From positions 1 through 15,932 of the forward strand of contig URNM01000030.1 of NCBI GenBank assembly GCA_900549185.1: DNA of 15,932 nucleotides, given 5' to 3'. The position numbers were made by a program, and so were the translations under genes. The DNA is from an uncultured Collinsella sp. GTDB lineage: Bacteria > Actinomycetota > Coriobacteriia > Coriobacteriales > Coriobacteriaceae. A model generated the notes under the pieces. It saw only the letters and a program-made list of their open reading frames with translations, was not told the origin of the DNA and made no database searches. Below, in pieces: positions 7,701 to 13,892 of the stretch. Position 1 is the first letter of the stretch, and every line of letters starts with the position of its first letter.

Positions 7701-8783
7701 TTGAAGAAAAGCAATCTGGGCTATGTGCTGGTGCTGGTCGCCGCGCTTATGTGGGGCAGCATCGGAATCTTTGTAAACGGCATCTCGGCCATGGGCGTTT
7801 CGTCCCAGAGCATGGCTGCCTTTCGCTTGTTGGTCGGAGCGCTTATCTTGGCGCCGGTCCTGATGTTTATGGGCTGTCGTCCGGGTGAGGGGTCTACCGT
7901 GGCTCAGGGTCCGCTGGCCCTGTTCAAGGCAAGCCCTAAAGAGCTTGTTCCCTGCGCGCTTGTCGGTATCGTCGGTTTGGCCGCCGCCAACACCTGCTAT
8001 TACGAGTGCATGGGCGAGGTGGGCATGTCCACGGCCTCGGTGCTGCTCTACACCTCGCCGGTGTTTGGCGTCATGCTCGGCCGCGTGCTTTATCGCGAGG
8101 ACGTGACCCCCAACAAGCTCGTTGCCATTGTCTTTAACATCGTTGGCTGCGTGCTTGCAGTGACTAATGGCGACCTTTCCGGTTTCCATTTTTCGGTTTG
8201 GGGCGTCACGTCGGGCGTGATTGCAGGTCTTTGTGGTGCGTCGCTCGCGGTGTTTAGCCGGATAGCAACCAAGACGGTCCACCCGCTGGCTGTCACGTTT
8301 TGGGGCTTTGTTTTTGGCGGTGCGGTTATGGCGGCTATCGCGGCTCCGTGGCCGGATGTCGCCGCGGCAATGTCGCCACAGCTGCTGCTGCTGTTCCTTG
8401 GCTTTGGACTCATCCCCACAGCCGTGGCTTACATCTTATATATGCAGGGTCTGTCCATGGGGCTCGAGACATCGAAAGTTCCCGTCGTAATGTCATTCGA
8501 GACGGTCGTCACCGTACTGCTGGGCATTGGTGTCTACGCCGAGCCCGCCGGCGCGATCAAGGTTCTGGGCATTGTGCTGGTGCTCGCGTCCATCCTGATC
8601 ATGAACACCGACTTCTCCAAGCTGCGCAACAGTGTGTTTGTCGGTCATGTCATTGAGAGCATGACCTTTAAGCCCAACGCGTGGTGGACCGAAAAATCTC
8701 AGGACATGGATCTGTTTAAGGAACGCACCGGCATCGCGCTGGAGCCCACCGTGCAGGAAAGCCCCTGGTACTTCGTGCGATAG
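7701..8783 (+). CDS. DMT-superfamily EamA transporter
   Basis: A 360-residue polytopic membrane protein with about ten predicted hydrophobic segments in two EamA repeats (roughly residues 5-145 and 160-295), such as YVLVLVAALMWGSIGIF at the start. This drug/metabolite transporter family includes many amino-acid, amine and metabolite exporters. An in-frame ATG at 7665 would add 12 residues, but it overlaps the predicted promoter. The TTG at 7701 has a near-perfect GAGGAGG (7689-7695) and puts the first helix at the N-terminus, so I chose TTG. After the last helix comes a soluble tail of about 60 residues (NTDFSKLRNS to the end), unusual for the family. It lies between the first deglycase and the PTS operon and shares an operator motif with the latter. 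Export of a pathway product such as lysine is a guess. Confidence 0.85.
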   Translation: MKKSNLGYVLVLVAALMWGSIGIFVNGISAMGVSSQSMAAFRLLVGALILAPVLMFMGCRPGEGSTVAQGPLALFKASPKELVPCALVGIVGLAAANTCYYECMGEVGMSTASVLLYTSPVFGVMLGRVLYREDVTPNKLVAIVFNIVGCVLAVTNGDLSGFHFSVWGVTSGVIAGLCGASLAVFSRIATKTVHPLAVTFWGFVFGGAVMAAIAAPWPDVAAAMSPQLLLLFLGFGLIPTAVAYILYMQGLSMGLETSKVPVVMSFETVVTVLLGIGVYAEPAGAIKVLGIVLVLASILIMNTDFSKLRNSVFVGHVIESMTFKPNAWWTEKSQDMDLFKERTGIALEPTVQESPWYFVR

Positions 8784-8868
8784 AGGATTGTGCGCGGCGT
8801 CTGACCTGGGGTTATCCAGCCAGCGCCGGCCTATCCAGCCCCAACGTTTCAAGTACGTTAAACCCGTC

Positions 8869-8950
8869 AACGGTCGATTTTCACCCGCGAACGGTCTTTA
8901 TACTAATTAGCAATATAGGCAACGTATAAGACGTTATAATGACCATAACG
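8869..8950 (+). promoter_or_regulatory. Promoter/operator region of the PTS operon
   Basis: An exact TATAAT at 8935-8940 lies about 26 bases before the ATG and is overlapped by CGTTATA (8932-8938), the inverse of the TATAACG motif. CATAACG follows at 8944-8950, giving an inverted pair CGTTAT/ATAACG with a 7-base spacer, and ACGTATAA at 8922-8929 is a further near copy. A repressor bound here would block the -10. An alternative -10, TATACT, lies at 8899-8904. Upstream, AACGGTC is directly repeated at 8869-8875 and 8890-8896 with 21-base spacing. No good TTGACA-like -35 is seen for either -10. Confidence 0.55.
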
Positions 8951-8966
8951 AAAAGGAGGAGGCAAG

Positions 8967-9890
8967 ATGAATCAGATCATTCTCGCATCTCATGGCGGCC
9001 TGGCCGCAGGCGCCAAAGACACGCTCGAGATGGTTCTCGGCGACGTGTCGAACGTCCACGTCGTGTCGCTTGCTCGTGACGACAAGGAGCCCATCACCAA
9101 TAAGGTTGAGGCTCTGATCGCCACGTTCAACGCGGACGACACCGTCTATGTGCTGACCGATATGCTCGGCAGCTCGGTCAACAACAACATGGTCGAGCTT
9201 TCCAAGAACGGCACGAAGTTCACGGTTGTCAGCGGTTTCAACATCCCGCTGGCGCTCACGCTCGCTATGAGCCCCGCCCCCGTCAAGGGCGCCGAGCTCG
9301 CGGCCCTCATCAACGAGGCCCGCACCGGTCTGACCAACCCCAACTCACCGGTCGAGGCCGCCGCGGCTCCCGCCAAGAAGGCTAAGGCGCCCCGTCACAG
9401 CTCCGGTCCCGCCAAGATCGTCCTCGCACGTCTTGACTACCGTCTGCTGCACGGCCAGGTCGTCTTTACCTGGACCACCAAGGTTCAGGCCGAGCGCATC
9501 ATCGTCGTCGACAACGCTGCCGCCAACGATGACATCAAGAAGGGCGCTCTTAAGCTGGCCAAGCCCCAGGGCGTGCGCCTGAACGTCTTCACCGTCGAGC
9601 GTGCCCTCGCCAAGATGGACAAGCTCAACACCCTCGGCGAGCGCGTCATGTTCGTCTTTGGCAACACTGCCGAGATGCTGCAGTTCTGCCAGGGCTACAA
9701 GCTCGACGCCATCAACCTGGGCGCCACCGCCAACCACGACGGTGCCGATCAGGTCGGCGGCAAGGACAGCTCCGTCTTCCTCGACGCCACCCAGAAGGCC
9801 GACGTCAACCAGCTGCTCGACATGGGCATCAAGCTCTATGTCCAGCAGACCCCTACGTATCAGAGCGTCGACATCGACGCCAAGCTGTAA
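8967..9890 (+). CDS. Mannose-family PTS fused EIIA-EIIB component
   Basis: A 307-residue cytosolic phosphotransfer protein. Residues 1 to about 125 are an EIIA-Man domain with the phospho-accepting H9 in ASHGGLA and the family segment VLTDMLGSSVNNN. An Ala/Pro/Lys-rich linker (about 128-148) follows. Residues about 149-307 are an EIIB-Man/Sor domain with H162 in LDYRLLHGQVV. It takes phosphate from HPr and passes it to the sugar bound by IIC/IID, so the substrate enters already phosphorylated. The start has AAAAGGAGGAGG. IIC follows after 36 bases and IID after that. The fused IIA-IIB resembles ManX; the Salmonella gfr PTS has separate IIA and IIB. The two SIS deglycases nearby suggest a sugar-amine substrate, but mannose, sorbose or amino sugars cannot be excluded by sequence alone. 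Confidence 0.93.
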   Translation: MNQIILASHGGLAAGAKDTLEMVLGDVSNVHVVSLARDDKEPITNKVEALIATFNADDTVYVLTDMLGSSVNNNMVELSKNGTKFTVVSGFNIPLALTLAMSPAPVKGAELAALINEARTGLTNPNSPVEAAAAPAKKAKAPRHSSGPAKIVLARLDYRLLHGQVVFTWTTKVQAERIIVVDNAAANDDIKKGALKLAKPQGVRLNVFTVERALAKMDKLNTLGERVMFVFGNTAEMLQFCQGYKLDAINLGATANHDGADQVGGKDSSVFLDATQKADVNQLLDMGIKLYVQQTPTYQSVDIDAKL

Positions 9891-9926
9891 TCAACCAGGC
9901 TTTTGCCTGACTGAAAGGAGAAGGGT

Positions 9927-10721
9927 ATGAATACGTTCATCAGTGCGGTGCTCGTCGGCCTCGTCGGCGTGTTCTGCATGTGGGACTCCCGCCTGCTCGG
10001 TCGTCTTAACTTCGAGCAGCCCCTCGTTGGCGCTACGCTCGTCGGTCTGCTGCTGGGCGATGTGCCCACCGGCCTTGCCGTCGGTGCCGCCGTCGAGCTC
10101 GTGTCCATGGGCCTGGTGCAGGTCGGCGCCGCCGTTCCGCCCGATATGGTCCTGGGCGGCATCGTGGCCGCTGCCTTTGCGTGCCTGACCGATGCTTCCG
10201 CCGAGACCGCCATGACGATCGCCATCCCGGTCGCCGTCCTGGGTCAGCTCCTCGGCATCGTGTTCCGTTCCATCATCGCCGCCCTCACCCATGTGGCAGA
10301 TAGCGCGATCGATAACGGAAAGTTCAAGACCGCCTACCGTATGCACATCTGCGCCGGCTCCGGTCTGTACGCCGTCATGTACTTCCTGCCGATCTTCCTC
10401 GCCGTCTTTGTTGGCACCGACCTGGTTCAGGCCATCGTCAACATGGTTCCCGAGTGGCTGTCCACTGGTCTGAACGTTTCGACCAAGATTATGACCGCCT
10501 ACGGCTTGGCCCTGCTGCTCACCATGATGATCAAGAAGGGTATGACTCCGTTCCTGTTCATCGGTTTCCTGCTCGCCGCTTACCTCAACCTGTCCGTCAT
10601 CGCGGTCGCTCTGATCGGTGTGTGCCTGGCTGTCGTCTTCATGGGCTTCAAGTTCAACGGTTCCCATGCAGCCGCCGGTGTCGATTCCGACTATGATCCG
10701 CTCGAAGACGACGAAGACTAA
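9927..10721 (+). CDS. Mannose-family PTS EIIC component
   Basis: A 264-residue polytopic membrane subunit of the PTS permease. It carries the family block GDVPTGLAVGAAVELVSMGLVQVGAAVPPDM near residues 45-75, typical of ManY/SorA-type IIC, and several hydrophobic helices through residue 245. It ends in an acidic tail (SDYDPLEDDED). With IID it forms the translocation channel and binds the sugar. The ATG has AAAGGAGAAGGG upstream. IID begins 13 bases after its stop, and the spacing indicates one operon with tight translational coupling. Phe is mostly TTC and Val mostly GTC, a bias shared with the neighbouring PTS and SIS genes. Confidence 0.93.
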   Translation: MNTFISAVLVGLVGVFCMWDSRLLGRLNFEQPLVGATLVGLLLGDVPTGLAVGAAVELVSMGLVQVGAAVPPDMVLGGIVAAAFACLTDASAETAMTIAIPVAVLGQLLGIVFRSIIAALTHVADSAIDNGKFKTAYRMHICAGSGLYAVMYFLPIFLAVFVGTDLVQAIVNMVPEWLSTGLNVSTKIMTAYGLALLLTMMIKKGMTPFLFIGFLLAAYLNLSVIAVALIGVCLAVVFMGFKFNGSHAAAGVDSDYDPLEDDED

Positions 10722-10734
10722 GGAGGAACACACT

Positions 10735-11568
10735 ATGGCAACCGCAACCAAGGACGTGTCCCTGAACAAGAAGGTCAGCCAGTTCTTCTGGCGCTCCTGG
10801 GCCATCCAGGCCTCTTGGAACTACGAGCGTCAGATGAACATGGGCTTCCTCTACGGCATGGTTCCCACGCTCGATCGCCTCTATCCGGATGAGTCCGACC
10901 CCAAGCAGCTCGCTGCTAAGAAAGAGGCTTACCACCGTCATATGGCGTTCTACAACTGCACCCCGCAGACGAGCGCTTTCATCCTGGGTCTCACCGCCTC
11001 CATGGAGGAGGAGTACGCCAAGGATCCCGAGAACTTCGATCCCGATTCGATCAACGCGGTCAAGACCTCCCTCATGGGCCCGCTTTCCGGCATCGGTGAC
11101 TCCTTCTTCCAGGGCACCATCCGCGTTATCGCCTTTGGCCTGGGCGTTCAGCTGGCTCAGCAGGGCTCCATCATGGGCCCGATCCTGGCCATGCTCATCT
11201 CCATCGTCCCCTCTGTGCTGATCACCTGGTTCGCAGCCAAGATGGGCTATCAGGGCGGCCACGAGTACCTGAGCAAGCTTCAGGGCGGCGACCTCATGGA
11301 GAAGCTCATGTATGTCTGCGGCATCGTGGGCCTTATGTCCGTGGGCGGCATGATCGCTACGCTGATCGGCGCCACCACCCCGCTGCAGTTCGCTGAGGGC
11401 ACCGTCGTTATCCAGGACATCCTGGACGGCATGATGCCCCAGATGATTTCCCTTGGCCTCACCGGCCTTATGTACTGGCTCATCAAGAAGAACGTCAACA
11501 CCGGTTGGCTTCTCGTGATCGCCATCGTGGGCGGCATCGCCCTCTCCGCGGCCGGCATCCTGGCCTAG
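10735..11568 (+). CDS. Mannose-family PTS EIID component
   Basis: A 277-residue subunit pairing with IIC. It shows the family landmarks FFWRSWAIQASWNYERQMNMGF at about 16-37, the FYNCTPQTSAFILGLTASMEEE region at about 75-100, and LMGPLSGIGDSFFQGT at about 115-132. Hydrophobic helices follow from about 135 to the C-terminus. A longer frame opens at 10618 inside the IIC gene, but the ATG at 10735 directly follows TAAGGAGGA and gives the family length and N-terminus, so I used it. It lies 13 bases after IIC. A gap of 199 bases with two or three hairpins separates it from the second SIS gene. Confidence 0.93.
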   Translation: MATATKDVSLNKKVSQFFWRSWAIQASWNYERQMNMGFLYGMVPTLDRLYPDESDPKQLAAKKEAYHRHMAFYNCTPQTSAFILGLTASMEEEYAKDPENFDPDSINAVKTSLMGPLSGIGDSFFQGTIRVIAFGLGVQLAQQGSIMGPILAMLISIVPSVLITWFAAKMGYQGGHEYLSKLQGGDLMEKLMYVCGIVGLMSVGGMIATLIGATTPLQFAEGTVVIQDILDGMMPQMISLGLTGLMYWLIKKNVNTGWLLVIAIVGGIALSAAGILA

Positions 11569-11593
11569 TCGCGACCAAGCGTCTAACCGCTTT

Positions 11594-11633
11594 CCCCCGG
11601 GGGCCTGCCTGGCATCCCATACCCCAGGCAGGC
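11594..11633 (+). repeat. Stem-loop after the IID gene
   Basis: CCCCCGGGGG is a perfect palindrome at 11594-11603, directly followed by a 10-bp stem GCCTGCCTGG (11603-11612) with CCAGGCAGGC (11624-11633). No T-run follows, so full termination is unlikely. A role in partial termination or mRNA stabilisation between the PTS genes and the second deglycase is possible. Confidence 0.6.
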
Positions 11634-11646
11634 TTCCATCCCTAAA

Positions 11647-11677
11647 ATGCGACAATGGGATAGTCCCTTTGTCGCAT
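11647..11677. repeat. Short palindrome between IID and the second SIS gene
   Basis: ATGCGACAA (11647-11655) pairs with TTGTCGCAT (11669-11677). After one T-T mismatch GGGA (11657-11660) pairs with TCCC (11664-11667) around a 3-base loop. It resembles other GTCCC-containing stem-loops here and is not followed by a T-run. Confidence 0.7.
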
Positions 11678-11767
11678 CCTTAACGGGCCGGCGACTCGGT
11701 CCAAACCACGGTAACCCTGCGAGCGCCCGGCAATGTGGCGCCGCAAAAATCGAAAGGAATGTGTCAG

Positions 11768-12751
11768 ATGTACGAGATCGACCTTAACCTCCCTAAGCAG
11801 ATCGTCGCTGACGTCCTGTCCAACCACGAGATCCACAGCGTCGCTTTCGTCGGCTGCGGTGCCTCCATGTCCGACCTTTACCCCGCCAAGTACTTCCTGG
11901 CCAACAACACGGACAAGCTGAACGTTCAGATCTTCACCGCTAACGAGTTCAACTACGACACGCCTTCCTGGGTCAACGAGCACACCTTCGTGATCACCTG
12001 CTCCCTCGGTGGCTCCACGCCCGAGACCGTCGAGGCCAACAAGACCGCCAAGAAGCACAACTGCCCGGTCGTCTCCCTCACCAACAAGGCTGGCTCCGCT
12101 CTGACCGTCGACGCTGACTACGTCATCGTTCACGGCTTCCACGCCAACTTCGCTGCCAAGTGCGAGAAGCCCGGCTACGCCATCGCTCTTGCTGTCGAGA
12201 TCCTTCAGCAGACCGAGGGCTATGACCACTACGAGGACATGATCACTGGTCTCACCAACGTCTTCGAGCTCTGCGAGAACGCCGCTCAGCACTGCAAGAA
12301 GCTCGCCAAGAAGTTCGCCGAGGACTTCAAGGACGACAAGATGATCTACTTCATGGCCTCCGGTGCCTCCGAGAAGATGGCTTATTCTCACGCCGCCTTC
12401 CTGTTTACCGAGATGCAGTGGATCGACGCCGCCGCCTACAACACCGGCGAGTACTTCCACGGCCCGTTCGAGGTTTCCACCGAGGGTAAGCCCTACGTCT
12501 TCTTCATGTCCGATGGCGCTACCCGTCCGATGGACGCCCGCGCCCTCACCTTCCTTGAGCGCATGGGCGCCAAGGTCGCTCTGATCGACTCCAAGGACTA
12601 CGGCCTGGCCGACGCCGTGCCCGCGAGCGTCGTCACCTACTTCAACCCGCTGCTGCACCTCGCCGTTATGCGCGAGTACGGCAACCAGATCGCCGAGGCC
12701 CGTCAGCACCCGCTGACCATGCGTCGCTACATGTGGAAGCTTTCCTACTAA
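11768..12751 (+). CDS. SIS-domain sugar isomerase/deglycase 2 (FrlB/GfrE/GfrF-like)
   Basis: A 327-residue cytosolic protein with two SIS folds, paralogous to the one at 6424. The first sugar-phosphate loop is FVGCGASMSD at about residues 26-35 and SLGGSTPETVE follows. H231 in EYFHGPFEV and E215 in FTEMQW are exactly 16 residues apart, as in the Glu-His pair of GlmS/FraB/FrlB-type enzymes, and GE precedes the HGP block as in E. coli FrlB. In-frame alternatives are GTG at 11735 and ATG at 11759. I chose the ATG at 11768 because AAAGGA (11753-11758) is correctly spaced for it. It likely belongs to the PTS operon by read-through, and a strong terminator follows. By my count 18 of 19 Phe codons are TTC, suggesting high expression. 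Substrate assignment relative to paralog 1 is not possible from sequence. Confidence 0.87.
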   Translation: MYEIDLNLPKQIVADVLSNHEIHSVAFVGCGASMSDLYPAKYFLANNTDKLNVQIFTANEFNYDTPSWVNEHTFVITCSLGGSTPETVEANKTAKKHNCPVVSLTNKAGSALTVDADYVIVHGFHANFAAKCEKPGYAIALAVEILQQTEGYDHYEDMITGLTNVFELCENAAQHCKKLAKKFAEDFKDDKMIYFMASGASEKMAYSHAAFLFTEMQWIDAAAYNTGEYFHGPFEVSTEGKPYVFFMSDGATRPMDARALTFLERMGAKVALIDSKDYGLADAVPASVVTYFNPLLHLAVMREYGNQIAEARQHPLTMRRYMWKLSY

Positions 12752-12753
12752 TC

Positions 12754-12773
12754 ACAAGTAAGTAGACCTTACG
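12754..12773 (+). repeat. Partial copy of the GAGTAGAC repeat
   Basis: The segment ACAAGTAAGTAGACCTTACG resembles the outer arm of the element at 13635-13753 read on the minus strand (ACAAGTGAGTAGAC, T-run, ACG), with two substitutions and a two-base gap. It begins 3 bases after the SIS 2 stop codon. Confidence 0.5.
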
Positions 12774-12785
12774 GGTTGATTGAGA

Positions 12786-12816
12786 GGGGATGGGGTTTGC
12801 GCCCCATCCCCTTTTT
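12786..12816 (+). terminator. Rho-independent terminator of the PTS/SIS operon
   Basis: A perfect 10-bp stem GGGGATGGGG (12786-12795) with CCCCATCCCC (12802-12811), a 6-base loop, and TTTTT immediately after. It separates the catabolic operon from the HAD gene. Confidence 0.92.
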
Positions 12817-12850
12817 GCTTTGGGGGCGTGTCTGTCGCGCCGCAAAACCC

Positions 12851-12892
12851 CAGATGAAACCTACCAAAATAAACCTGACCCTTTTTGGCAGG
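12851..12892 (+). repeat. 42-base repeat, copy 1 (upstream of the HAD gene)
   Basis: By my alignment 36 of 42 bases match the segment at 14987-15028. It contains CCTACCAAAA (12860-12869) facing TTTTGGCAGG (12883-12892), a 10-bp stem with one mismatch. It ends just before the HAD gene's Shine-Dalgarno. Confidence 0.75.
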
Positions 12893-12907
12893 TGGGAGGA
12901 GATGCGT

Positions 12908-13537
12908 ATGATCAAGGCAGTGCTGTTTGACATGGACGGCGTGCTGGTCGATACCGAGTGGTTCTACAACCGTCGTCGCGTGGCGTTTATGGAAGAGAAG
13001 GGGTTCCACTTTGACGAGATCCCCGATCTTTCGGGGTCTAACGAGCCGGCCATTTGGGAGGCGCTGGTGCCCGACGATGTTGAGCTGCGCGAGCGCCTGC
13101 GCGTGGAGTACAAGCAGGTCTACAGCCCGGATCACCCCGTTCCGTATGCCGAGCTGCTCAACGAGCAGACGGAGCCGGTGATGCGCGAGCTGCACGAGCG
13201 CGGCGTGAAATGTGCTATCGCGAGCTCGTCCTATCGCGAGCTGATCGACGAGCTGGTGGAGATTGCCGGCATCGCCGACGTGCTGGACTACACCATCAGC
13301 GGCCACGAGTGCAGTGCGTTTAAGCCCGACCCCGAGATCTACCTGCGTGCCATGGAGACGCTGGGGGTGGAGCCTGCCGAGTGCCTGGTTATCGAGGATT
13401 CGCCTTTGGGCATCGAGGCCGGCAAACGTTCCGGCGCCCGCGTCTTGGCGCTGCGTCCGCACGAGGGCGTTAACCTCGATCAATCGCAAGCTGATGCCGT
13501 TATCGATAATCTGTCCGACATTTTGGTCGCTTTGTAG
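12908..13537 (+). CDS. HAD-superfamily hydrolase (beta-phosphoglucomutase-like subfamily)
   Basis: A 209-residue cytosolic phosphatase or phosphomutase. HAD motifs are complete: the nucleophile block LFDMDGVLVDTE with D8 and D10, motif II CAIASSS with S106, motif III K139 in AFKPDPE, and motif IV E163-D164 in IEDSPLGIEAG. The helical cap between residues about 17 and 85 fits subfamily I. An ATG at 12902 lies only one base from GGGAGGA; the ATG at 12908 has proper spacing and starts exactly at the conserved MIKAVLFDMDG, so I chose it. It stands behind the terminator of the SIS operon, so it is a separate unit. A sugar-phosphate substrate is likely from the family, but a role in the deglycase pathway is not shown. 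Confidence 0.9.
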   Translation: MIKAVLFDMDGVLVDTEWFYNRRRVAFMEEKGFHFDEIPDLSGSNEPAIWEALVPDDVELRERLRVEYKQVYSPDHPVPYAELLNEQTEPVMRELHERGVKCAIASSSYRELIDELVEIAGIADVLDYTISGHECSAFKPDPEIYLRAMETLGVEPAECLVIEDSPLGIEAGKRSGARVLALRPHEGVNLDQSQADAVIDNLSDILVAL

Positions 13538-13538
13538 T

Positions 13539-13590
13539 GTCAATCCGCCGCGAGAAGCACGGGTTCACGCGTCTTTTGCTGCGGATTGGC
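13539..13590 (+). terminator. Possible terminator-like stem after the HAD gene
   Basis: GTCAATCCGC (13539-13548) pairs with GCGGATTGGC (13581-13590), 10 bp with one G-T pair and a 32-base loop. It starts right after the HAD stop codon. Downstream bases are only moderately T-rich (TTAATTTGTC), so termination is uncertain. Confidence 0.45.
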
Positions 13591-13634
13591 TTAATTTGTC
13601 ATCTATTTTGATCCGTTTGGCTTCGATTCGGACT

Positions 13635-13753
13635 AAGTGAGTAGACTTTTTGGCGCTGGCCGAGCACAATGCATATCTTCCTTTGTAAAACCGCAGGTCA
13701 CAGAGTTGGCTGTTTTGGGTGTGCTCGGCAGATCGTAAAAAGTCTACTCACTT
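13635..13753. repeat. 119-base palindromic element, REPIN- or MITE-like
   Basis: The outer arms AAGTGAGTAGACTTTTT (13635-13651) and its exact complement (13737-13753) enclose 7-base spacers on both sides. These are followed by perfect inner arms GCCGAGCACA (13659-13668) and TGTGCTCGGC (13720-13729). The central loop is 51 bases. The symmetric design, with no coding content, suggests a mobile or dispersed repeat. I see no clear target-site duplication at the ends. Confidence 0.8.
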
Positions 13754-13838
13754 GTAATTTGGGCCTTTGGTCGTGGGGGTTGTTGGTCCCGCTTTGGTTG
13801 TCGAGGGAGGGTGAATTGAAGCGCCCTCGCACGCTCCG

Positions 13839-13847
13839 TGCTACAAT
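13839..13847 (+). promoter_or_regulatory. Candidate extended -10 promoter for the YitT gene
   Basis: TGCTACAAT is a TGn extended -10 with TACAAT at 13842-13847. TTGAAG at 13816-13821 is a possible -35 but 20 bases away. Transcription would begin about 40 bases before the GTG start. Confidence 0.5.
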
Positions 13848-13892
13848 CGCCGACATGCCTCACAACTACATCCGCCTTCGAAAGGAGCCTAC

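Larger units (their letters stand above)
13538..13892. other. 355-base gene-free stretch with palindromes and a promoter
   Basis: The stretch holds, in order, an inverted repeat that may end the HAD transcript, a 119-base palindromic element, and the YitT promoter. I see no convincing coding frame; short open frames here lack ribosome sites. Confidence 0.7.

Noticed and set aside
10618..10734. Start of the IID frame inside the IIC gene
   Set aside because: The 39 extra residues lie in another frame of IIC and are not family-like; the ATG at 10735 follows AAGGAGGA.
9891..12709. Long minus-strand open frames (304, 333 and 355 codons) opposite IIC, IID and deglycase 2
   Set aside because: All lie antisense to PTS and SIS genes with clear family motifs; low-complexity translations indicate shadows.
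13669..13743. A small protein gene inside the palindromic element
   Set aside because: The frame starting at ATG 13669 has no ribosome site and runs through the inverted-repeat arm.
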